This document shows, piece after piece, positions 1-9,400 of a stretch of 64,000 nucleotides of DNA. The stretch is from the NCBI GenBank assembly GCA_019187225.1, contig JABAQQ010000033.1:63875-127874 (forward strand), read 5' to 3'. The translations under genes and the position numbers were made by a program. How positions within the stretch are numbered: position 1 is the stretch's first letter; every line of letters begins with the position of its first letter. This DNA comes from Saprospiraceae bacterium. GTDB lineage: Bacteria; Bacteroidota; Bacteroidia; Chitinophagales; Saprospiraceae. The notes below the pieces were generated by a model. It ran no database searches. It had not been told where the DNA came from and saw only the letters and a program-made list of their open reading frames with translations.

Positions 1-1380
1 CGATTTCGTAAAACCCAATGGGTTCGAATCGCTGTTGAGGCAATCCTGCAACAGCTTCGTGCCCGCGGCGGTACCGGTGCTTTTCCAGAGCTCCATCCCG
101 ATAGCGCCATTTTGCGCCGGGAAAACGAGGGTATTGCCAAGGGTCAGCCCATTGTGCGACTTCGATATACCGTCCAATGTCGCGGGGGCAATGTCTGCCA
201 TCAATTTGGTACTGCTTGCAGTCCCCGTTGTGGAATACAGTTCGCGGCCGGTGGCAGCGCTGTTGGCTGAGAAATAAAGACGGGAAGTGCCTGCTGCAAA
301 ATTCAGCGGCGATGAATTGGAAGGCCCCGGTTCGATGTCCTTCACCAGGGCGGTGCCTGCCGCGGTGCCGTTTGTTTTCCAAAGTTCGGAGCCTGTCTCA
401 GGTGTGTAAGCGCTGAAATAGACAGTCCCGTCAACGAACGTCAACCTGGACGGGTATGAACTCTCCGGCCCCGTGAGAATGTCCATGACCAGTTCCGTGC
501 CGGCGGCAGTCCCGTTTGTTCTCCAAAGTTCGTAGCCCGAAATGTCGTTGTATGCTGTAAACAAGACCATGTCATCGCCTAACGCGGCAAAACCAGTCGG
601 CCATGAACCGTACCAACCTGGCCAAATGTCGGACACTAAGACTGTGCCCGCGGTCGTGCCATCGGATTTCCACAGCTCGGCGCCATTGACCCCGTCGTCA
701 GCCGTGAAATACAAATTGCCGTTCCAGGCATATAAGGAGGATGGAGAGCCACTGCCACCACCTGGTAAGATATCCTTTACCAAGGCTGAGGTATAAAAAT
801 ATGGAGACAAGTGTTCCGCTTTGAAAAGTTCGTAGCCATTTACGCCATCGTTCGCCTGAAAATATAAGGCGCCATTGAAATCAGTCAGATAATAGGGGTA
901 GGAACTGCCCCATGGGTTGATCTCAATTTCCTGCGCATAATAACTGTCGCACCAATACAGTTCGCGGTCGCCGCCGCTGTTTCCCGTAAACCACAGGGTG
1001 CCGGCCGAATAGGTGAGATTAAAAATTTCAGTCGCGGGGTATCCATAAAATAATATCTCCCGGGTTCCTTCCGAAGTTCCATCTGTGATCCAGAGATGGG
1101 TTTCGTCCGTGAAATACACCAAACCTTCGCCATACCCGGCCTCTGTGATGGCCTGAACATCGTAAGGCAATACCTTTTTTTGAGTAGTGCCATTGGTTTT
1201 CAGGATATTGTACCACCCCGAAGCGTTCTTGTACTTGAAATACGCATAACCGTCGGCTTTGAAAAGAGCTTTGATTCCGGAGTTGGCAGAATCAATATTG
1301 ATGTCTTTGAGCAGGGACACCTGCGAATTCAGACTGGTTAGCGAGAGGAAAAAACAAAAGACGGTTAAGATGTTTTTCAT
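1..1380 (-). CDS. ELWxxDGT-repeat secreted protein, C-terminus beyond the window
   Basis: The frame is open from the ATG at 1380 down to base 1, so 460 codons are visible and the C-terminus is missing. The N-terminus (MKNILTVFCFFLSLTSL...) is a signal peptide ending near Ser-Gln at residues 19-20. The rest is a series of repeats with the motif ELWK(S/T)(D/N)GT..GT followed by LV.DI.PG and then a 'LYF.A.....G' strand. This is the ELWxxDGT repeat, found in large secreted Bacteroidota and myxobacterial proteins and thought to form a beta-propeller-like array. At least six repeats are visible. Members usually end in a type IX secretion tail, which would lie outside the window. The ligand is unknown. 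The family call is confident; the role as a surface or secreted structural protein is inference. Confidence 0.85.
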   Translation of the reverse strand, partial: MKNILTVFCFFLSLTSLNSQVSLLKDINIDSANSGIKALFKADGYAYFKYKNASGWYNILKTNGTTQKKVLPYDVQAITEAGYGEGLVYFTDETHLWITDGTSEGTREILFYGYPATEIFNLTYSAGTLWFTGNSGGDRELYWCDSYYAQEIEINPWGSSYPYYLTDFNGALYFQANDGVNGYELFKAEHLSPYFYTSALVKDILPGGGSGSPSSLYAWNGNLYFTADDGVNGAELWKSDGTTAGTVLVSDIWPGWYGSWPTGFAALGDDMVLFTAYNDISGYELWRTNGTAAGTELVMDILTGPESSYPSRLTFVDGTVYFSAYTPETGSELWKTNGTAAGTALVKDIEPGPSNSSPLNFAAGTSRLYFSANSAATGRELYSTTGTASSTKLMADIAPATLDGISKSHNGLTLGNTLVFPAQNGAIGMELWKSTGTAAGTKLLQDCLNSDSNPLGFTKS

Positions 1381-1659
1381 CTGGTCAAAAATTTTTGATT
1401 GTTTCAATTAGGTTGAGTTGAATGTGAATGAACGATGTGATTGATTCAATTGCGCCGTAAGGTTTGCCGGGTAGGCAATTTTTAACCTGCGTATTCGAGC
1501 CGGATAGTAGCCTTTTCGAGCAGGAACGTACCTTTTTTGAGGAAGAAACTTTTTTTGGAAAAAACACCGTGCGACGGGCGGTGTCTTTTACGGCACTCAA
1601 TTAAACCGCCCAACGGCTCAATATTCGGGGGGGCGCAATCATACGCTTTTGGAAAAAGC
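1381..1659. other. Intergenic stretch upstream of the ELWxxDGT gene
   Basis: About 280 bp between the start of the ELWxxDGT gene and the TPR remnant. It is A/T-rich near 1381-1420 and presumably holds the promoter of the minus-strand gene. No RNA gene or complete coding sequence was seen. Confidence 0.4.
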
Positions 1660-1848
1660 AATGAAATCGGTGACCGGGCAGGCGAAGGGACCACCTTGAA
1701 CACCATCAGTCAAATACACAAAAAAAGGGGCGATTACGACACGGCCTTGCACAAGCGGGTGGTGCGTTTCAAGTACCGCGCCCTCGTGCTCAGCGCGGGG
1801 CTGTATCTTTTTGCGCTGGGGGTTCTGACGTGGGTGTATTTGCCCTAA
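1660..1848 (+). pseudogene. Remnant: tetratricopeptide-repeat fragment joined to a short TM tail
   Basis: The frame reading EIGDRAGEGTTLNTISQIHK then KRGDYDTAL is a typical piece of the 'EIGDrAGEGTTLNNIsqIy.arGDYdTAL' TPR unit common in Bacteroidota and cyanobacterial TPR proteins. Only about one repeat survives. The frame then continues into an unrelated segment with one hydrophobic helix (ALVLSAGLYLFALGVLTWVY) and stops at 1846-1848. The upstream part of this frame does not look like protein. I read it as scraps of two older plus-strand genes rather than a working gene. A functional small membrane protein starting inside the frame cannot be excluded. Confidence 0.5.
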
Positions 1849-1859
1849 GGATGCCTAAT

Positions 1860-4301
1860 CTACTCTTCCCCGTCGCTTTTTTTACCCTTGCCCACCTGTT
1901 TCGCCTGGTTGATGCGGTAATTGAACGTCAGGTTGATTTGCCGTCTCCGCCATTGAAAATCTCCCCGGTTGTAAAAATTGGCGCCTTCGGTGACAGTGCG
2001 CATGCGGCGGGTATTAAAAATATCTAAGATATTTAAAGTCAGGGTACCTTTCCCGGCGAGCACGTCTTTGCTGGCGGCGAGATCCGCATACCACAAAGCC
2101 CTGCGCTCACCCTGTGCCGTTTTTTGCGGCGCTTCGTAGTTGCCCCTCAGTTGAATGTCGAATTGCCTGGGCAACATGAAACGGGAAGTCTGTCGGGCAA
2201 ACCAACTGTAGGTAGTGGCTTTGTAAGTAGCTTCGATATTACTGCCGTCCACGTCGGCGTGGAAAAAGTTGAAATTAAAATCCAGTTTCCACCATTTGAC
2301 GGGCGTGTAGCCGCTGGCAAATTCGACGCCGAAGGCTTTTTCCGATACCAGGTTTTCCGGGCGTGTCGTAGCGAACCCCTGGTCGTCCACTGCCCTGATG
2401 CGGTCAATTTTGCCGTCGGTATAGCGGTAATAGACAGAAGACGACAGGGAGCCTTTTTCAAAATATTTGACATGACCCAACTCGACCACGTCGCTGAATT
2501 CCGGGTTAAGATCGGGATTACCGCTCCAAAAATTGCGGCTGTCGGAAAACGTCACGAAAGGACTCAGGTCATTGTACACCGGCCTTCTCACCCGGCGGCT
2601 GTAACTCAGTTGAACGGCGTTGTTTTTCGGCAGATCATAAGTGAAATGGGCACTGGGAAACAAATTGAAATAGTTGCGCGGGTTCTCCTCGCCGGTTTCC
2701 CGCAGGATCGTGGTCACAACCGTATATTCGGCCCGCAACCCGGTCTGCCAGGAGAATTTTTTCTTTTTGTTGCCGTAAATGCCATAGACACCATTGATGT
2801 TTTCCTTGTAAATGAAATAGTTGTCCAATCCCGGCAGCGGCTCGAAAATACCGCCTGCGTTTTGTTCGCTAACAACATAGTCATTGACCATATCCCGGAA
2901 ACTGCTCCGCGCGCCGAATTCCATTTTGCCATCTTTGCCAAAAGGTTGAATGTAATCCAACTGGAACAACCATTGGTTTTCATATTCGTCGTTCAGAGAA
3001 TGTTGCACCTCCAATTTTGAAATTTCTTCGGTGCCGTCGGGAAGAAAGGTGTGCTGCGTGAACAACTGATCTGAATGTTCCCAGTAGTTCAGGTATTTCG
3101 CTTCGGCAGTCAGTTCGTGCCCCTCTGCGGCGAATTTTTTCTTGTATACCAGCGAATACTCCGAATTGGGTTCGTCCTCGGTTTCTTCCTGCCGGCGTGT
3201 GGTATAACTGTCGAGATTATTCGTGCTGAACAAATAATCTTCATACCGGATATCGGTTATGCGGTTGGCGTCGCTTCTGCGCCAGAGATAAGCAGCCGTC
3301 AGAATGCTTTTTTCGTCGAAGAAATAATCGAGACCGCCCCGCACGTTGTTGTTGAATCCCCGCATTTTGCCTTCATTGTTTTGCAGGAGGATAAAAGTCG
3401 TGTCGTTTGAATAGCGTTCCTGGTAGAGCGAACCAACGCCGGGCGAGATGCGGTAAGCGAGCCCGTAATTGATAAAAAAGTTGATCTTCCGGTGCCGGTA
3501 GTTGAGGTTGGCGGCGCCGCCGAAATTGGCCGGTTCGCCGGCGATCACTTCAAAAGAGCCGTTGAAACCGCGTCGGTTGTCTTTTTTCAATACGATGTTG
3601 ATGATGCCCGCCGAGCCTTCCGCTTCATAACGGGCGGAAGGGTTGGTGATGATCTCCACCCGGTCAATCATACTCGCCTGCAATTGCTGCAAACCGCTCC
3701 CGCCTTTAAAACTCACCAGGCCGGAGGGCTTTCCGTCGATCAGAATGCGGACGTTGTCGCTGCCCCGCAGTTTGACGTTGCCTTCCGGATCCACAGAGAC
3801 CGAAGGTATGTTGGTCAGAATATCGGTAGCCGACCCGCCTGCGTTCGCGAGGTCTTTGCCCACGTTAAAAATCTTTTTGTCCAAAGCCAGTACCATCGTG
3901 CTTTTTTCGGCCGTGACCACCACTTCGTCCAGGTTGCTGGAAGAAGCAGCGAGCGGTATCGTCCCCAAATCGCGCAGGGCATTTTCTTTGGACAAAGTGA
4001 ATACGCCGGTTTTGTGTAGTTCAAAACCGATGAACTCGATTTCTGCAATGTATGCTCCATAAGGCAGTTCGACAGCGAAGGCGCCGGATTCGTCGGTGAG
4101 TGCGCCGTTGACCAGTTTGTTTTCGGGCATCTGCAGGATGCGAACGCTCGCATAACCCAGTGGTGTACCGGTGGCTGCTTCTGTCAGTTTGCCTTTCACC
4201 AATGTTTTGTTGCCGGGTTGGGCGGCGAGAGGAGCAACAAAAAGCAGTAGGGGCAGAATTAAAGCAGTGGCAACAAGCGCTCGAAGTGTAAATTTGCTCA
4301 T
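1860..4301 (-). CDS. TonB-dependent outer-membrane receptor (outer membrane beta-barrel family)
   Basis: A protein of 813 residues. Signal peptide at residues 1-27 (LRALVATALILPLLLFVAPL, cut near AQP). A carboxypeptidase-regulatory-like beta-sandwich follows at about 30-125 (LVKGKLTEAATGTPLGYASV). The TonB plug covers about 130-240, with IDGKPSGLVSFKGG and RVEIITNPSARYEAEGSAGI. The rest is a large beta-barrel of the 'outer membrane beta-barrel' type found in Bacteroidota, distinct from SusC because there is no SusC signature and no SusD partner. These receptors import unknown ligands, often metals, siderophores or peptides, using TonB energy. It stands alone, so its substrate is not indicated by context. 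Its upstream side abuts an MFS remnant. Confidence 0.88.
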   Translation of the reverse strand: MSKFTLRALVATALILPLLLFVAPLAAQPGNKTLVKGKLTEAATGTPLGYASVRILQMPENKLVNGALTDESGAFAVELPYGAYIAEIEFIGFELHKTGVFTLSKENALRDLGTIPLAASSSNLDEVVVTAEKSTMVLALDKKIFNVGKDLANAGGSATDILTNIPSVSVDPEGNVKLRGSDNVRILIDGKPSGLVSFKGGSGLQQLQASMIDRVEIITNPSARYEAEGSAGIINIVLKKDNRRGFNGSFEVIAGEPANFGGAANLNYRHRKINFFINYGLAYRISPGVGSLYQERYSNDTTFILLQNNEGKMRGFNNNVRGGLDYFFDEKSILTAAYLWRRSDANRITDIRYEDYLFSTNNLDSYTTRRQEETEDEPNSEYSLVYKKKFAAEGHELTAEAKYLNYWEHSDQLFTQHTFLPDGTEEISKLEVQHSLNDEYENQWLFQLDYIQPFGKDGKMEFGARSSFRDMVNDYVVSEQNAGGIFEPLPGLDNYFIYKENINGVYGIYGNKKKKFSWQTGLRAEYTVVTTILRETGEENPRNYFNLFPSAHFTYDLPKNNAVQLSYSRRVRRPVYNDLSPFVTFSDSRNFWSGNPDLNPEFSDVVELGHVKYFEKGSLSSSVYYRYTDGKIDRIRAVDDQGFATTRPENLVSEKAFGVEFASGYTPVKWWKLDFNFNFFHADVDGSNIEATYKATTYSWFARQTSRFMLPRQFDIQLRGNYEAPQKTAQGERRALWYADLAASKDVLAGKGTLTLNILDIFNTRRMRTVTEGANFYNRGDFQWRRRQINLTFNYRINQAKQVGKGKKSDGEE

Positions 4302-4378
4302 CCCTTTTTAGGCGTGAAATATGTCAGAAATGCGAATGCAAAGGAGCGCACGAAAAAATTATCGGACCCGGAGAGTAG

Positions 4379-4972
4379 ATAAAGCCGGAGAATGTGGCGA
4401 CGCTGCCCGTTATCCGGCGCCGCATGGACGGGCGCTTGAAAAATCTGCTGGTTTCCGACATCCTCATCCGCTTCTGCGAGCAGATCCCTTATGTATTCGT
4501 GGTGATATGGTGCATGAACGAGGCCAACATGTCGGCGGGGCAATTCGGTATCCTCACTGCCATCGAAATGACGGTGGCCGCGCTGATCTACATCCTCGTC
4601 GCCCGTTTTTCCGACCGCACGGAACGGAAGCCTTTCGTGGCCATCGCCTTCTTTTTCTTTACGCTTTTTCCAGTGCTGTTGTTTTTCATCAAAAGCTGGG
4701 CGATGCTGATGATTGCCTTTATTGTGCGAGGCTTGAAAGAGTTCGGAGAGCCGACCCGAAAAGCGATGATTGTGGAACTCTCTTCTCCCCAAGCGCAGGC
4801 ATGCACGGTAGGCGTCTATTATTTCACGCGCGATTTCGCAATAGCTTTCGCCGCGTTTTTGGGCGGCTGGCTGTGGCACGTCAGCCCCGCGCTGAATTTG
4901 TGGGCAGCGGCGGGGTTCGGAGTGATAGGGACAGTGATGTTTATGATTTTTGGAAAAGGGACAAAATCATGA
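4379..4972 (+). pseudogene. Remnant: C-terminal half of an MFS transporter
   Basis: From a GTG at 4394 the frame gives 192 residues of a major-facilitator protein: a cytoplasmic loop (RRMDGRLKNLLVSDILIRFC), then about six membrane helices. The segment VARFSDRTERKPFVAIAFFF is a classic MFS inter-helix motif with Asp-Arg and charged residues. MFS proteins have about 400 residues and 12 helices; here only helices 7-12 remain. A stop sits in frame just upstream at 4376-4378, and the adjoining minus-strand receptor starts at 4301, so there is no room for the missing half. The natural C-terminus is intact and ends two bases from the 3' end of the oxidoreductase gene. It is almost certainly a severed gene. 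Confidence 0.75.
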
Positions 4973-4974
4973 CC

Positions 4975-6165
4975 TCACATTGCCCCGTTCAATATCTTAT
5001 TCCAATACAACCACGGCAGGATATAGCGCTTCAATATCCACATCGTCCAGCGTTCTTTCGACTGGTCGAAGGGAAACGTCTCTGTCGGTTTGTTGTCGTA
5101 ATCGAACTCGGCGAGCATGAGTTTGCCGTAACCCGTAACGATGGGGCATGAACTGTAACCGCTGTATTTGGCGGTCGGCATCTGGCCTGCCATCACAGCG
5201 AGCAGGTTTTTTACGAGGACGGGCGCTTCCTTGCGCACGGCGGCGCCGGTTCTGGAATTGGGCAATCCCGCAGCATCTCCCAGCGAAAATATATTCGGGT
5301 ATTTGTTGTGCTGAAGCGTGTATTTATCCACGTCTACCCAGCCGGCTGCGTTGGCGAGCGGGCTGCTGCTGATAAAATCCGGGGCGCTTTGCGGCGGCGT
5401 CACGTGCAACATATCGAAGTGGACGGTTTCTTCCGACACCGAACCGTCGGGCGCGGTTACTTTGAATGTGGCCTTGTGGGCAGGGCCGTTCACCCGGATC
5501 AGGTCGTGTTTGAAATGGGTGTTGATGCCATAGCGTTCCACCACTTTCCGGAGCGTTTTGGCGTATTTTTCAATGCCGAAGATTACGCCTCCGGCCGTCC
5601 AGAATTCCACTTTTACTTTGCCGGCGAGACCGGCACGGCGGAAATAATCTGCTGCCAAATACATGATCTTCTGCGGAGCTCCGCCGCATTTCACCGCGCC
5701 GCTGGGCGCCGTGAAAATAGCTGTGCCTTCTTTCAGATTCTGGAGGCACTCGAACGTGTAGGGTGCGTATTGAAAAGAATAATTGCTGCAAACTCCGTTC
5801 TTCCCCAGCGTTTCGGGCAGGCCTTCCACCTGGCTCCAGTTCAGTTGAATACCGGGACACACAACGAGGTATTCATATCCAATGGTTTTGCCGTCGCGGG
5901 TGGTTACGGTATTTTGCTCCGGCTGAAAAGTCGCGACGGCGTCTTTTATCCATTCGGCGCCTTTCGGGATAAAGTCCGCTTCATTCCGGACGGTATCGGT
6001 GATGTCATATGAGCCACCCCCTACCAGTGTCCATGCAGGTTGGTAGTAGTGTTTGTCAGAAGGTTCTATGATACCGATTTGGAGTTTCGGGTTTTTCCGC
6101 AATAATTTGGCGGCAGTGGAAAGGCCGGCGTTGCCGCCGCCGACGATAAGAATCTGGTATTTCAT
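4975..6165 (-). CDS. sqr: Sulfide:quinone oxidoreductase-like FAD flavoprotein (type II-like)
   Basis: A flavoprotein of 396 residues. The start at 6165 (MKYQILIVGGGNAGLSTAAK) puts the Rossmann FAD motif GGGNAGLS at the N-terminus; the longer upstream frame adds no conserved sequence. Catalytic-type cysteines are visible in the contexts GVCSNYSF and VKCGGAPQKIMYLAADYF; the latter matches the CxGAPQKIMYL motif of mitochondrial-type (type II) sulfide:quinone oxidoreductases. The family oxidises sulfide to sulfane sulfur and reduces membrane quinone at the inner membrane surface. A remnant of a YeeE-like sulfur transporter lies just upstream on the other strand, which fits an older sulfur-detoxification cluster. 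Family assignment is firm; the exact SQR type is from motif memory. Confidence 0.8.
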   Translation of the reverse strand: MKYQILIVGGGNAGLSTAAKLLRKNPKLQIGIIEPSDKHYYQPAWTLVGGGSYDITDTVRNEADFIPKGAEWIKDAVATFQPEQNTVTTRDGKTIGYEYLVVCPGIQLNWSQVEGLPETLGKNGVCSNYSFQYAPYTFECLQNLKEGTAIFTAPSGAVKCGGAPQKIMYLAADYFRRAGLAGKVKVEFWTAGGVIFGIEKYAKTLRKVVERYGINTHFKHDLIRVNGPAHKATFKVTAPDGSVSEETVHFDMLHVTPPQSAPDFISSSPLANAAGWVDVDKYTLQHNKYPNIFSLGDAAGLPNSRTGAAVRKEAPVLVKNLLAVMAGQMPTAKYSGYSSCPIVTGYGKLMLAEFDYDNKPTETFPFDQSKERWTMWILKRYILPWLYWNKILNGAM

Positions 6166-6245
6166 TGAATAGTCGTTTTGTAACAGCGCAAAGCTACGCC
6201 TGTGCCTTGCCTTCATTATTGAACAATTGTCACACAAGGCGATGA

Positions 6246-6401
6246 TAATTATCAGCATCCGGCTGGGCCCTAGCGGGCGCTTGTCCGGCGCCCATGTTTA
6301 TCCTGCTGGGCAGCGGATACACGGTGCTGATTGTGTACCTCGTCTCTGCCATGACGGGCACCTATTTGTACGGGATTTTCCAGAAAAGATTGTCGCATTG
6401 A
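6246..6401 (+). pseudogene. Remnant: C-terminal end of a YeeE/YedE-family (DUF6691-like) transporter
   Basis: The frame from 6246 to the stop at 6399-6401 reads GWALAGACPAPMFILLGSGY followed by a second hydrophobic helix and ends in LYGIFQKRLSH. This matches the last two helices of the small YeeE/YedE sulfur-transport relatives, with the conserved GACP(G/A)P motif. There is an in-frame stop at 6243-6245 and no usable start for a complete protein; about two thirds of the gene is missing. Such genes often sit next to sulfide:quinone oxidoreductase and rhodanese genes in Bacteroidota, so the location beside sqr is meaningful. The frame is too short and unstarted to be predicted by standard gene callers. 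Confidence 0.7.
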
Positions 6402-6430
6402 CGGAGTGGAGTGGGTTCAATTGCCCCCTC

Positions 6431-9400
6431 TCAAGTCGAATGGTTTGATGGGTGAGCGGCGTTGCCGTGCTGTTCCCGCCATTTCAGGGGTGTCAATCCA
6501 AACTCTTGTTTGAATATTTTGCTGAAATAACCAGGATCACTGAAACCGGAATAAAAAGCCACCGCCGTTATGCTTAATTCGGGGTTCAACAGCAGCGATT
6601 TTGCCTTATTCAAACGAACAGAGCGAATGAATTTATTGGCGGAAATGCCGGTCAGGGCGGAAAGTTTGCGGTGTAGTTGAGGATGGCTCAGGCAAACTTC
6701 TTTACAAAGGATTTCCACTGTGAACGAATAATCGTCTAAATGCGCCTCCACCACTGCGCGTACTTTCTGCACGAAAGCGTGTTCAACGTCGCAGGCAGGA
6801 ACGTCGTTTTGAGGGTCGCTTCCTTCTCTCAGGCCTGCCAGAGCGAGGTAATGTTGCTGCAATTGTTGTCGCAATTCCAGCAGTTTTCTGATGCGTATCA
6901 TCAGTTCCTCTTTGTGAAAAGGTTTCATCAGGTAGGCGTCGGCGCCATGCCCCAGGCCTTTTAATTTACTGTCCGCGTCCGCTTTGGCAGTGAGCATGAT
7001 GATGGGGATATGGCTCGTCCTTTCGTCTTTTTTCAACACTTCGCACACTTCGAAGCCGTCTTTGCGCGGCATCATCACATCGGTCACAATAAGGTCGGGG
7101 ATAATGTCGAAAGCCATCGTTTCGCATTCCCGCCCGTCTTTGGCAATGGCGAGGCGATAATCGCCCGACAGACATGAGGCCAGGTAAGCGACCACATCGG
7201 CATTGTCCTCGGCGATGAGCACGAGCGGCTTTTCGGCGGATGCCTGATTGGCAATATATGAAGCGGGACTTACGACCTCAACTTCACCGGATTTCCATTG
7301 CCATTCATTTCCGTTGTCCAATTTCATTTCAGCCGTTTGCAGCACCGGCAGTGTCACTGTAAACTCAGTTCCCTTGCCCGCTGTACTATGGACGCTAATA
7401 CCGCCATCCATCAGTTTGACCAATTCTTTCACCAGCGCCAGACCAATGCCCGTCCCTTCGCCATGCCGGGTATGTGAGTCACCCACCTGGTAAAAGCGGT
7501 CAAAAATATTTGCAAGATGCTCCTCCGGAATGCCGACGCCCGTATCCTTTACTTTTATCACGAGTGTCTGATTGCTCCCGCCTTTGCCACTGTTGCTGTC
7601 GCTGCTCAGTGAAAAGTAAACCTGCCCGCCTTCGGGGGTGAATTTGATGGCGTTCGACAGCAGGTTAGAGACGACCTGCTGCAACCTTTCCGCGTCAAAA
7701 TCCATCGTAAGTGTCTCTATATCATTGAGAAAATGAATCCGGACGTTCTTGCTTTTGGCGAGCGAGTGAAAACTCTCGGCGAGGTATTTCAGAAAATTAA
7801 CCACGTCGCCTTGTTGGGGGTGTAGGGACAATTTGCCGCTTTCTAACTTGCTCAGGTCGAGCATTTGATTCACCAAATTGAGCAGGTTTTGTCCATTGCG
7901 AATGATCATGTCCAACCCATAGCGGAAATGCTCTTTGGGGTTGTCGAGTACTTGCCGCGCCATGCCGAGGATGACGGTCAAGGGGGTACGGAATTCATGC
8001 GTGATGTTGGTGTAAAGACGTGTTTTTACCGCATCGAGTTCTTTGAGGCGTTCCGCTTCGCGGTGTTCCAAATCGAGTTGGGCTTTCAGTTGCCAACGGC
8101 GTTTGCGCCAATTGTAGGCGGCGCGAAGAGCAGCCACTGTCAACGAAAAATACAGAACGTAAGCCCACCAGGTGCGCCACCAAGGGGGCAGCACTTGAAA
8201 GCGCCACTCCAGTGGCAATTCGGCGTAATGGCCGTCGCTGTTCAGGGCCAGCAGTTGGAACGAATACCGCCCCGGTGGAAGTTGGGTGTAGCGAACATAG
8301 CGCCGGTCGGTTTCAGCCCAATTTTCTTCGTAACCTTTTAGCCGGTAGCGGTAAACGATTTTTTTCGGCTCAAAAAAAGCGATGCCGGAAAACTCAAATT
8401 CGACGACGTTTTGGTCGTGTTCGAGCCGAAGCGGGCTTGCCAGGCCGAATGAATTTCCCTCGAACAAAGCCTGTTCGTTCGCTTTCACCGAAATCAAATA
8501 AGGCTTGGGCAATTCGCGGTTTTCCGTCAGGCTGTCGGGGTGGAAAATGGCGAAGCCGTGCCGGTAGCCGAGCAGCATTTCGCCTGTGGTCAGCAACTCG
8601 AGGCAGGAAAGCGAGAGGTTGAAACCGTCGCCGATTTCTTCGTTCATCACCTGCAACCCCACCGCCTCTCCGAAGAGCCTGAACGTGCCTTTTTGGGGGT
8701 CGAACATTTGAAGTCCCGCTTGCGTCACCGCCCAGATGCGCCCCCGGCGGTCTTTTTTCAACGCCCACATTTTGTTGCTCAAAGAGCCGTTTTGCGCCTC
8801 GAAACGCCGGATGACGCCATTTTCAGGATGTTCGGGGTCAACCATCATCAGGCCGCCCACCCGAATATCGGACAGCCAGATGTTGCCCTCGTCGTCTTCC
8901 TCGAAGTCTCGCGGAAAGTCGGCGGTCATGGGTTCGCCGGGGCGATAAGGGACGCGAAAAAGGCTGTCTTTTTGCGGGTAATAGACTGAAAAACCCCTTC
9001 CAGAGAGCCAGAAATTGCCCCGGCTGTCGCAAAATGCGAGCGGCGTGCCGTTGAGATACCGCCCTTTCAAGCAATCGCGGTATTGGCCCGTTTTCACATC
9101 AACTTTGTAAAAACCGTCGAAACGGCTGTTTACCCAGAGATATCCCTCGCGGTCTTGCACGCAAAAACCCAACTGCATTTTTGCGGCAAACAAATCCTCC
9201 AGCAAAGGCAGGTGGACCAGCCGCCCGCCCCGCACTTCGAAAATGCCGCCGTCGCCCGCCGCCAGCAGGCGGCCGTCGTTCAGGCGCATCAGGTTGGCAG
9301 GCGCCCAGCGGCGACTTTTCGGGTGGCGCGGAATGGCCTCGAACCTGCGGCTTGCGCGGTCGTAGTCGTAGATGAACTTGCTGAAAGTAAATCCCAGCCA

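Noticed and set aside
21-30. GGTTCGAATC, like the T-loop of a tRNA
   Set aside because: It lies inside the ELWxxDGT coding sequence and no acceptor or anticodon stems can be formed around it.
2124-3020. A 298-codon plus-strand frame
   Set aside because: It is antisense to the TonB receptor beta-barrel and has no independent protein features.
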